Source of the DNA: Dehalococcoidia bacterium
Lineage (GTDB): Bacteria; Chloroflexota; Dehalococcoidia; Dehalococcoidales; DAOWJH01
Assembly (NCBI GenBank): GCA_030640495.1
Contig: DAOWJH010000116.1
Coordinates: 1-11,467 of the forward strand
Length of the DNA stretch: 11,467 nucleotides
Reading direction: 5' to 3'
The translations under genes and the position numbers were made by a program. Below are positions 6,539 to 11,467 of this stretch, piece after piece (positions within the stretch are counted from its first letter, which is position 1; each line of letters opens with the position of its first letter). A model generated the notes under the pieces. It ran no database searches. It had not been told where the DNA came from and saw only the letters and a list, made by a program, of their open reading frames with translations.

Positions 6539-7882
6539 TTATGCTTCTCTTAGAGTTAGTTTAATTCTTTTTACTCCCTTTCCTCCCCCTCTCAGCAGTG
6601 AGCTTGATGTCCCTTTTGCCAAACTGTCCTTTTGAGGTAGTTCAGGTATTGCTTTCACACCAGGTATCTTTGATATTACGCTAATTAAGGGAATTGGCTT
6701 ATCTAACACAACGGTTATAGTAGTGCCTCGGTCCCAAGAGCCTTTTGTATGGCGAATCTTTATCTCAGGTATCGTTTGCAAATGGTTATAGAACTTAGAT
6801 ACTAGCTTCAGTTCTACTGGCATGGCTATAGCTAGCTCTACCTCACCACCATAAAGGGTTTGGCTATCCTGTTTTAGCTGGACAGAGCCAGTTTCTTCTC
6901 TGCCAGGCATTTCCTCAGGGAAGTGCTCTTTCAAGAGCTCTTCTGTTATCTCCTCTGCTGGCTCGGAGATAACAGCCTCCTCTTGAGGCTGAGCAGGTTG
7001 TTCCGCCTCCTCGGCTAAAGCCTCCTCTTGAGGCTGGGCAGGTTGCTTCGCCTCTTCGGCTAAAGCCTCCTCTTGAGGTTGGGCAGGTTGCTCCACCTCC
7101 TCGGCTAAAGCCTCCTCTTGAGGCTGGGCAGGTTGCTCCGCCTCCTCGGCTAAAGCCTCCTCTTGAGGCTGGGCGGGCTGCTCCATTCTCTCTTTGCCAG
7201 CTATATCAGTTTCTATTTCAGTCTCCATAGGTGCTGCTGTTTCAGGTGGGGGGACAGCTGCTTCAGAAGTCTCAAGTAGTGCCGCTTCGTATCTCTCCAG
7301 TTCAAACTCTTTGCTCTCCCACAGTCTGGCTCTTTTGCTCTTCAACTCCATCTCTATATTCTGCCCTTCACTCAATACTTCCTGTAAAGAAGAGAATAAT
7401 CGGTCGTAAGTATTCTTATACTCCTCCCTTATCTCTTTCTCTATATCCTCTCTTGCTCTGAGCAGGAATAGCAGAGCCTTCTGCGTGGCTTCTAGCTCAG
7501 TAATTTCAGCCTTTCTATTTGCCGAGGCTAGAGTATCCTCTGCCTCTTTCTGGGTGGCTATTTCGGCTTTCCTCTTGATTTCCTGTCCCTCTTGCTTGGC
7601 TTGGGTGATGATAGCGGCAGCTTCGGCTTCACCCTTGGCTCGTGCCTTCATTTTGATGCTGGCTGCTATCTGTTCGGCATCGGTTACCGCCGTTTTAAGT
7701 AGCGAGCGTAGTGAGGCGGCAGAGGCTTGTTGTGAAGCCTTCTGCTGGGCAATAAGGTTATTAACAAACGCAACTACCTGCTCTTCATCTAGCCCCTCTT
7801 TGGTAATATTAAATTCTCTTTCCCACAACTGCCTTGCTTTCTGCTTTCCCTTTCCCTCTCGCTGACCAAACCAGTTGAACAT
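6539..7882 (-). CDS. DivIVA-like coiled-coil protein with tandem repeats and a C-terminal module shared with the divergent response regulator
   Basis: This 447-aa protein is the first gene of the leftward operon. Residues about 20-60 (REFNITKEGLDEEQVVAFVNNLI) resemble the DivIVA membrane-binding head, in which a hydrophobic residue precedes a Gly-x-Asp turn and a helix. A long Ala/Glu/Lys-rich coiled coil follows (about 60-205), then a Pro/Thr linker, a 15-residue repeat (EQPAQPQEEALAEEA, about 233-303), an acidic helix, and a compact C-terminal domain (about 345-415) predicted as beta-alpha-beta-beta-alpha-beta. That domain aligns with the tail of the response regulator at 9323-10150. The protein ends in a basic VKRIKLTLREA segment that also has a counterpart there. 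An AAGGTAGGT ribosome site (7891-7899) precedes the ATG. DivIVA proteins are polar scaffolds, so a role in placing the pilus machine is plausible. That is inference: the DivIVA match is weak, and other coiled-coil proteins could look alike. Confidence 0.75.
   Translation of the reverse strand: MFNWFGQREGKGKQKARQLWEREFNITKEGLDEEQVVAFVNNLIAQQKASQQASAASLRSLLKTAVTDAEQIAASIKMKARAKGEAEAAAIITQAKQEGQEIKRKAEIATQKEAEDTLASANRKAEITELEATQKALLFLLRAREDIEKEIREEYKNTYDRLFSSLQEVLSEGQNIEMELKSKRARLWESKEFELERYEAALLETSEAAVPPPETAAPMETEIETDIAGKERMEQPAQPQEEALAEEAEQPAQPQEEALAEEVEQPAQPQEEALAEEAKQPAQPQEEALAEEAEQPAQPQEEAVISEPAEEITEELLKEHFPEEMPGREETGSVQLKQDSQTLYGGEVELAIAMPVELKLVSKFYNHLQTIPEIKIRHTKGSWDRGTTITVVLDKPIPLISVISKIPGVKAIPELPQKDSLAKGTSSSLLRGGGKGVKRIKLTLREA
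6638..6850 (-). other. C-terminal module shared with the HTH-less response regulator
   Basis: Codons 345-415 of the DivIVA-like gene. The key residues are EVEL, PV, a helix with F364 and H367, G381-S382, G386-T387 and T390. The same positions occur without gaps in residues 157-203 of the second response regulator. The predicted order of strands and helices is that of a ferredoxin-like fold. I cannot name the family. Confidence 0.7.
6976..7188 (-). repeat. 45-bp in-frame tandem repeat, four full units and one partial
   Basis: Full units lie at 6976-7020, 7021-7065, 7066-7110 and 7111-7155, and a partial fifth runs to about 7188. Units differ by only a few bases (each of the other three differs from the 7111-7155 unit at two or three positions). 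Each encodes 15 residues of Gln-Pro-Ala-Gln-Pro-Gln plus an acidic Ala/Glu/Leu tail, inside the linker of the DivIVA-like protein. The near identity points to recent unit duplication, so the copy number probably varies between strains. Confidence 0.95.
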
Positions 7883-7919
7883 TGGAATTAACCTACCTTA
7901 ATTATTAATTTATTATTAA

Positions 7920-7948
7920 ATTATAATTCGCCAAATGGCACATGTCAA
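7920..7948 (-). promoter_or_regulatory. Consensus housekeeping promoter of the pilus operon
   Basis: On the minus strand TTGACA (7943-7948) is followed by exactly 17 bp and TATAAT (7920-7925). Both hexamers are perfect matches to the sigma-70/SigA consensus. Transcription would start near 7912, leaving a leader of about 30 nt with the AAGGTAGGT ribosome site of the DivIVA-like gene. The spacer holds the dyad GCCATTTGGC and the decamer TGTGCCATTT, which recurs upstream of the second response regulator. Confidence 0.8.
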
Positions 7949-8236
7949 AAAGCTAGTCTTCCCCTTAAATTATACAACCAGCCCGTTTGTTAAGCAATCC
8001 TGCAAAGGGATGATTTAGGCTGGGGAAAGATATCCTCTAGTAGTAGCCTCTTCGGGTGAGCCTTTGCCTGTTGAGCATATACTTATTTGACCCTTCACAA
8101 AGTTCAAGACGATTAAATGTAATTCCAGAATATAGGTTCATATAGAATTTGTCAACTAGTAGCTGGAACCCGGTTAGAGGAAGTGACTCCAGCCGAGCTA
8201 AGCCAAAAGCATTTAGCAAAATTATTGTTTTACCCC
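7949..8236. other. Divergent intergenic region without a supported gene
   Basis: Together with the promoters at its two ends, this forms the 482-bp gap between the pilus operon and the first response regulator. A 68-codon minus-strand frame (8037-8243) is open but has no ribosome site, no recognisable domain, and starts inside the opposing promoter. On the minus strand TTGACA at about 8150 has TATATT only 15 bp further on, a poor promoter match. No tRNA, hairpin-plus-U-tract or repeat was found. It may hold operators or an untranslated leader. Confidence 0.4.
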
Positions 8237-8264
8237 TTGACATTTGACAGATTTGTGGTATTAT
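8237..8264 (+). promoter_or_regulatory. Promoter of the NarL-type response regulator
   Basis: TTGACA (8237-8242), a 16-bp spacer and TATTAT (8259-8264). A second TTGACA overlaps downstream (8244-8249). Start of transcription near 8271 would give a leader of about 95 nt. The element CCCC just before the -35 and GTATTAT at the -10 also occur in the promoter at 10245-10273. Confidence 0.65.
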
Positions 8265-8364
8265 TATAGCCTATTGGCATTTTCATGTTGCCCGAGTCCT
8301 GCCTTAATAAACCTGGCTACGACTGGAATACGTAGTGTAACTTGCCCTAACTGGAGATGGACAT

Positions 8365-9069
8365 ATGGATAAAATAGTGGTGATGATGGTTGATAAACAG
8401 CCTCTTTTCAGGGTTGGTGTGTGCCACGCCTTATCTCAACAACCTGACTTTGACGTAGTTGACGGTGCTCCGGATCAGAATGTAATGGCGCTAATTGAAG
8501 CTAACTCTCCCGACATGCTGCTGCTGGATATTGACTATCCTTCCCTCAGGGGGCTTGAGCTGGCACGAAGGGTTGCCCTATACTGCCCCACCACCAAGGT
8601 AATAATGCTGACTTCTAACCCGGATGACCGGCAGCTTTTTGAGATTATTAAGACTGGAGCTGTAGCCTACTTGGATAAGAGTATCACTGCCGAAGAGCTG
8701 ACTAGGACCATAAGACGAATCTCCAGTGGTAAATACCCCATAAATGACAGCGTGTTAGCCAGACCCAAGATTGCCGAGCATGTATTAAGACAATTCCAAA
8801 GCATATATAGCAATGGGAAAACCATGGAAAGTGTAGCTGTCCCCCTTACCTCTAGGGAGACGCAGATTCTGAATTACATTGCTGCGGGTAACTCAAATAA
8901 ACAAATCGCCAATATTCTGCAAATCAGTGAGCAGACAATTAAGAATCATGTTAGCAACATCCTGCGCAAGCTAAATGCTAATGATAGAGCCCACGCTGTG
9001 GTCCTGGCCATACGCTATGGCTGGATTTCAGCCGAGGAACTCCAGCCACTAACCTATCCTCAAAATTGA
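8365..9069 (+). CDS. NarL/FixJ-family response regulator with LuxR-type HTH
   Basis: This 234-aa protein is a two-domain transcription regulator. The receiver (1-120) has the phospho-acceptor D55 in LLLDIDYP, the switch Thr T83 and the conserved Lys K105. The acidic pocket is incomplete: the usual D-D pair reads V9-D10-K11, so one Mg-binding acid is a lysine. The C-terminal LuxR/GerE HTH (about 160-222) is textbook: PLTSRETQIL, GNSNKQIANIL, and ISEQTIKNHVSNILRKL as recognition helix. GGAG (8353-8356) lies 8 nt before the ATG. No histidine kinase gene is nearby. It is transcribed away from the pilus operon and is followed in the same direction by a second, HTH-less regulator, so it is a candidate regulator of either. 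The lysine change could weaken or alter phosphorylation; that is inference. Confidence 0.92.
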   Translation: MDKIVVMMVDKQPLFRVGVCHALSQQPDFDVVDGAPDQNVMALIEANSPDMLLLDIDYPSLRGLELARRVALYCPTTKVIMLTSNPDDRQLFEIIKTGAVAYLDKSITAEELTRTIRRISSGKYPINDSVLARPKIAEHVLRQFQSIYSNGKTMESVAVPLTSRETQILNYIAAGNSNKQIANILQISEQTIKNHVSNILRKLNANDRAHAVVLAIRYGWISAEELQPLTYPQN

Positions 9070-9152
9070 TGGAATAGTCGTAAATACATTAAAGCCCCAC
9101 CCAGCAAAGTCACCCCTGAGTACCTTCTCCCATCACAGCAAATAGGACTAAT

Positions 9153-9236
9153 TACCTAGGCATAAAGTTACCAATGAGCTATTTTATCCCCCTTGTAGAT
9201 TGTAGGATACTGTAGTTGAGCTAGACTACCTAGGCA
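9153..9236. repeat. Pair of TACCTAGGCA direct repeats upstream of the second response regulator
   Basis: The decamer TACCTAGGCA occurs at 9153-9162 and 9227-9236. The copies are 74 bp apart, about seven helical turns. Each holds the palindrome CCTAGG. TACCTAG is one base from the NarL heptamer consensus TACYYMT. They could be binding sites for the neighbouring LuxR-type regulator. The rest of the 9070-9322 gap shows no clear promoter or terminator. Confidence 0.4.
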
Positions 9237-9322
9237 CAGGTAAGCATGTAAAGCATCAAAGCCCTTTTCTATCAATAATCTGTGCCATTTTGTGCTTGTG
9301 CTCAGTAATATCAAAGAGGGGG

Positions 9323-10150
9323 GTGAGGATTATAAAGGACATCCGAATATTCTTGGTTGATGGTCAGGAGGTTGTTCGCCGTGGGGTGCGAGATACGCTG
9401 GGAGTGGAAGAGGATATGGAAATCGTAGGTGATTACTCCTCGGCTGAAGAAGCCTTGTCCCAGACGGAAATACTGTTGCCAAACATCGTGCTTATGGAGG
9501 CTAAAATGCCGGGCATGGGGGGGGTTGAGGCTACCCGCCGCTTGCACCAAAAACGGACGCCATGTAAGGTTATTATGATAACCTTAGATGAGGATTGTCT
9601 GGCTGAGGCTCTGGAAGCTGGGGTGGCAGGCTACATTCTAAAAGACATAAAGTGCCAGGAGCTTGCCGAGGCTATTAGAAGGGTTTATCACGGGGAATTA
9701 GTTATTGATGAGCGTCTCATATCAGCCTACCATATTGTGGAAGGGGAGGCAGAATACCTACCGCTAGTGGGCAATGGCATCTTGGTTAAAGAGGTGGAGT
9801 TGGTTATACCTCCGCCGGTTGATGCGTCTTGGTTACTAAGATTCATTTGCCACGTGGAGGAGGCGATTGAGGCAAGCATCGTGCAACAGGTTGGCTCTTT
9901 GGTGGGAGGCACGGCTGTTACTATCCTGCTACGACGGGCTACCTCATTGGCAGATGTCTTAGGCCGGCTGAGGGAGATGCCCGATGTAGAAGAAGCCAGG
10001 GAAAAGTCAGCGTCAGAATACAGCTCCTTTGACTTTGCCAATAAAACCATAGCTAGGCTGGAGACCCATCCTAAGAAAAAGCTTCTGGTAACCCTAAAGG
10101 AGGCTGGCTCAGCTAAGCAATTAGAATTGACTGGGCTGAGGACAGGTTAA
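9323..10150 (+). CDS. Atypical response regulator: pseudo-receiver (Asp to Glu) plus a non-HTH C-terminal module
   Basis: From the GTG at 9323 the protein has 275 aa. The receiver (about 5-125) is clear from FLVDGQEVVRRGV, switch Thr T87 and GYILKD with K107. The phospho-acceptor Asp is replaced by E59 (LMEAKMPGMGG), and the second acidic residue of the pocket is G14. Such a receiver should not be phosphorylated in the usual way, and Glu may imitate the active state. No HTH follows. Residues about 155-227 form a beta-alpha-beta-beta-alpha-beta-like domain shared with the C-terminus of the DivIVA-like protein at 6539-7882. The tail (PKKKLLVTLKEAG) also resembles that protein's end. The frame extends upstream to a TTG at 9290, but the added residues do not fit a receiver; the GTG has a GAGG stretch only a few bases upstream. 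Likely role: signalling through protein contacts, not DNA binding. Confidence 0.85.
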   Translation: MRIIKDIRIFLVDGQEVVRRGVRDTLGVEEDMEIVGDYSSAEEALSQTEILLPNIVLMEAKMPGMGGVEATRRLHQKRTPCKVIMITLDEDCLAEALEAGVAGYILKDIKCQELAEAIRRVYHGELVIDERLISAYHIVEGEAEYLPLVGNGILVKEVELVIPPPVDASWLLRFICHVEEAIEASIVQQVGSLVGGTAVTILLRRATSLADVLGRLREMPDVEEAREKSASEYSSFDFANKTIARLETHPKKKLLVTLKEAGSAKQLELTGLRTG

Positions 10151-10244
10151 CCAACGGGTACCAAAGAGGCGGGGAAAAAGCCCTCAGTGAAGCAGGCGCC
10201 CGGCTATAAAATTGATAATTAATAAGTATTATTTACCCATCCCC

Positions 10245-10273
10245 TTGACAAATTGCCAAAAGCAAAGTATTAT
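10245..10273 (+). promoter_or_regulatory. Strong promoter of the winged-helix regulator
   Basis: TTGACA (10245-10250), a 17-bp spacer and TATTAT (10268-10273) give a near-consensus housekeeping promoter. The predicted start near 10280 leaves a leader of about 125 nt before the ATG at 10406. Confidence 0.75.
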
Positions 10274-10292
10274 GTTGCTTTGTGAACCTTTA

Positions 10293-10328
10293 GGCTCATT
10301 AATCTGAGCCATTTGGGTCAAGGGTCAA
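10293..10328 (+). promoter_or_regulatory. Leader hairpin and tandem heptamers upstream of the winged-helix gene
   Basis: GGCTCA (10293-10298) and TGAGCC (10305-10310) form a perfect 6-bp stem with a 6-nt loop, just after the predicted transcription start. Next comes a tandem GGGTCAA (10315-10321 and 10322-10328). There is no U tract, so it is not an obvious terminator. It may be an operator, or a 5' stabilising hairpin in the mRNA. Confidence 0.4.
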
Positions 10329-10405
10329 GATGGGGCAGTGGAAATTAGCGCCCAAGGCATTAAATGAAAGCTTGAAACGATAGGACATGTGAGGGAGGAG
10401 CAGGG

Positions 10406-10678
10406 ATGAAGATGAACAATAGAAGGTCTAATATAGAGATAATAGCTGACATGTTGAAGGTGGGAGAAAATGGCGCTGGCAAGACAGAGATTATGTATAG
10501 CGTCAATATGAGCTATAGCCAAATACAGAAGTATCTCGGCTTCCTAATGAGCCGGGGTTTTATCAATAAAGTCAAGGTAGGTAATCCAGCAGTAACCTAT
10601 CAAGTGACTGACTTGGGTTTGAAGCTGCTTAAAAGTATAGATAGTGTAACGGAAATGCTTGGTTGGCTCGACAGATGA
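10406..10678 (+). CDS. Archaeal-type winged-helix DNA-binding protein (HTH_45-like)
   Basis: This 90-aa protein matches the single-domain winged-helix family common in archaea and also found in Dehalococcoidia. Helix 1 is NIEIIADMLKV, followed by GKTEIMYSVNMSYSQIQKYLGFLMSRGFI, where SYSQIQKYLGFL is the recognition helix. The wing carries VTYQVTDLGLKLLKSI, the conserved Y-x-x-T-x-x-G-x-x-x-L pattern. A short C-terminal helix may support dimerisation. The full length is typical (about 85-100 aa). GGAGG (10394-10398) lies 7 nt before the ATG; a second ATG two codons on is possible. It has its own promoter and is separated from the next gene by a terminator-like hairpin. Targets are unknown; autoregulation is plausible. 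Confidence 0.85.
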   Translation: MKMNNRRSNIEIIADMLKVGENGAGKTEIMYSVNMSYSQIQKYLGFLMSRGFINKVKVGNPAVTYQVTDLGLKLLKSIDSVTEMLGWLDR

Positions 10679-10711
10679 CAGCTAATTTTAATGGTTGGTT
10701 AGTTTTAGAAT

Positions 10712-10749
10712 AACCTGGGGAAGCGGATTCTTCAGGTTGCTTTTGTTTG
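10712..10749 (+). terminator. Rho-independent-type terminator after the winged-helix gene
   Basis: AACCT (10712-10716), a GGG bulge, and GAAG (10720-10723) pair with CTTC (10730-10733) and AGGTT (10734-10738) around a 6-nt loop. A T-rich tail GCTTTTGTTTG follows. The stem has 9 bp with a 3-nt bulge, so termination may be partial. No separate promoter for the next gene is visible between it and 10775, so some read-through seems needed. Confidence 0.55.
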
Positions 10750-10774
10750 TAATAAGTTATAAGAGGAGTGTTCC

Positions 10775-11098
10775 ATGCCAGAGAAACGGATGCTGATAGT
10801 TGATGCCGAAGTAGCCAGGAAGGTGGACGAAAATCGTGGTGACATGAACCGTTCAGACTTTATTAACTTTCTCATTGGTAGCTGTTTGAAGGAAGGCTCT
10901 GAGAAGCAAAACTATATAACCAAGGAAGAATTCAGCCAGTTCCAGCAGGGAACCAGGGAGCTGTTACGAAATTTCCTTGAGTTTTTTATTAGCTATGGTC
11001 TAGAACTGGGTAAACAGCCAAAGGATGGAGCCTTTGACGAATTAAGCCAGAAACTACAAACCCTTGGTAGCTCTGGTAGCCAAGCCAAAGACCCCTAA
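10775..11098 (+). CDS. Ribbon-helix-helix-like protein with a helical C-terminal tail
   Basis: This 107-aa protein begins with KRMLIVDAEVARKVDENRG followed by MNRSDFINFLIGSCLKE. That is the layout of a CopG/Arc-type ribbon-helix-helix domain: one strand (about 5-10), helix A (about 12-20), and helix B starting at the N-R-S-D-F cap (about 25-40). RHH proteins bind DNA as dimers through the paired strands. The strand here is rather hydrophobic (MLIVDAE), and the few polar contact residues make DNA binding less certain. The rest (about 48-85) is an amphipathic helix with FLEFFISYGLELG, then a Ser/Gly-rich low-complexity end. AGGAG (10764-10768) lies 6 nt before the ATG. It may control itself or the membrane gene downstream, whose upstream region has a direct repeat. 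It could instead be a structural helical protein. Confidence 0.7.
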   Translation: MPEKRMLIVDAEVARKVDENRGDMNRSDFINFLIGSCLKEGSEKQNYITKEEFSQFQQGTRELLRNFLEFFISYGLELGKQPKDGAFDELSQKLQTLGSSGSQAKDP

Positions 11099-11113
11099 TC
11101 AAGCCTCTATTGA

Positions 11114-11139
11114 CTCTTAACCGCCTCGCCTCTTAACCG
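11114..11139. repeat. CTCTTAACCG direct repeat
   Basis: CTCTTAACCG occurs at 11114-11123 and 11130-11139, a 16-bp period, about 90 bp upstream of the last gene. The spacing of about 1.5 turns and the position just after the RHH-like gene make it a possible operator. A poor -35 (TTGACT, 11110-11115) overlaps it. Confidence 0.4.
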
Positions 11140-11180
11140 ATTTTCATATGTAATAGAACTATCTTCTAGAACACAATCAC

Positions 11181-11254
11181 TTCCCATTGCCAAGACAACC
11201 TGCGATAGTTACAAGTGGGAATATCATGATTTATATAGCCATAGGTTGTCTTGG
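11181..11254 (+). promoter_or_regulatory. Inverted repeat around the start codon of the membrane gene, with a competing ribosome-site pairing
   Basis: CCAAGACAACCT (11190-11201) and AGGTTGTCTTGG (11243-11254) are a perfect 12-bp inverted repeat with a 41-nt loop. The loop contains the weak ribosome site GTGGGA and the ATG at 11226. A second pairing, TTCCCA (11181-11186) with TGGGAA (11216-11221), would cover that ribosome site and encloses the left arm of the first. The two pairings would compete or form a pseudoknot. Confidence 0.45.
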
Positions 11255-11467
11255 TTTCCTGCTAATACATCTTTTTGACATCGTCTCCCTAAGAAGGTTG
11301 CCAGGGGCAAAACCTTTTACCTGGATTCTGGGTAGTGGCTTATTGGTCTACGCACTAGCGATGGCGTGCCTCCGGTCAGATAAGTTGCCATTACCCATAT
11401 GGTCTACCTGGCTAGGCTGGGCACTACTAACACTATCTCTGCTTCTGCTGATATATTCCCTGTTTAT
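11226..11467 (+). CDS. N-terminal part of a multi-spanning membrane protein, possibly isoprenylcysteine-methyltransferase-like
   Basis: An open frame of 80 codons runs off the right edge. It begins MIYIAIGCLGFLLIHLFDIV, a first membrane helix. A short basic loop (SLRRLPGAKP) precedes helix two (about 31-49), then a polar loop with KLPLPIWS and helix three (about 59-80). The P-L-P-I-W-x-x-W-L-G-W pattern before a long hydrophobic helix resembles the N-terminal half of membrane methyltransferases related to isoprenylcysteine carboxyl methyltransferase. The SAM-binding half that would prove this is outside the window. The ATG has only a weak ribosome site (GGGA, 5 nt away). The frame is open back to 11157 with a TTG at 11187, which has no ribosome site. 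It lies 127 bp after the RHH-like gene. Confidence 0.6.
   Translation, partial: MIYIAIGCLGFLLIHLFDIVSLRRLPGAKPFTWILGSGLLVYALAMACLRSDKLPLPIWSTWLGWALLTLSLLLLIYSLF

Noticed and set aside
6976..7188. CRISPR-like array
   Set aside because: The repeat units are directly adjacent, with no variable spacers, and stay in frame inside a protein gene.
7194..7865. Three plus-strand frames opposite the coiled-coil gene
   Set aside because: Their Ser/Leu/Ala-rich content is the complement of Glu/Ala/Lys-rich coiled-coil codons; typical antisense artefacts.
8100..8200. tRNA-like GGTTCCA segment on the minus strand in the divergent region
   Set aside because: No acceptor stem, anticodon stem or correctly placed D arm could be found around it.
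8037..8243. 68-codon open frame on the minus strand in the divergent region
   Set aside because: No ribosome site, no recognisable domain, and its start lies in the -35 region of the opposing promoter. The residue pattern looks like non-coding DNA read through.
10160..10210. Terminator after the pseudo-receiver gene
   Set aside because: GGGG-AAAAA-GCCC gives only about three base pairs and no T tract follows.

Overview
The window looks like a piece of a Chloroflexota genome, most likely class Dehalococcoidia. This is inferred from overall style and not proven. The reasons are moderate GC, a Gram-positive-type type IV pilus (T4P) cluster with no secretin genes in view, an archaeal-style HTH_45 winged-helix regulator, and NarL-type response regulators with drifted receiver sites. 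No rRNA, tRNA, CRISPR array, insertion sequence or phage gene was seen.

Left part (1-7950, minus strand) is one leftward T4P operon. A full-consensus housekeeping promoter (TTGACA-N17-TATAAT, 7920-7948) leads into a DivIVA-like coiled-coil protein with a 15-residue tandem repeat. Next come PilB (assembly ATPase), PilC (platform protein), a PilV/GspI-like prepilin, a PilW/GspJ-like prepilin, a large PilX-like minor pilin carrying two DUF11-like domains, a small two-helix membrane protein and a PilO-like protein. The operon seems to continue past the left edge through a TGATG stop-start overlap. PilT, PilD, PilM and PilN are not in the window.

Middle part (7950-10150) has a 482-bp divergent intergenic region, then two rightward response regulators. 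The first is a NarL/FixJ-type protein with an intact LuxR-type HTH but a lysine in its acidic pocket. The second has a receiver whose phospho-acceptor Asp is replaced by Glu and has no HTH. Its C-terminal part aligns without gaps over 47 residues, with 17 identities, to the C-terminal domain of the DivIVA-like protein heading the divergent pilus operon. This is the most interesting signal here: a pseudo-receiver protein and a possible polar scaffold share an unnamed, predicted beta-alpha-beta-beta-alpha-beta module, which suggests a local control or positioning device for the pilus machine.

Right part (10150-11467) has a second strong promoter, a leader with a hairpin and a heptamer repeat, a 90-aa winged-helix regulator, a terminator-like hairpin, a ribbon-helix-helix-like protein with a helical tail, and the start of a multi-spanning membrane protein cut by the window edge. 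A 12-bp perfect inverted repeat frames the start codon of that last gene and competes with a pairing that would cover its ribosome binding site.
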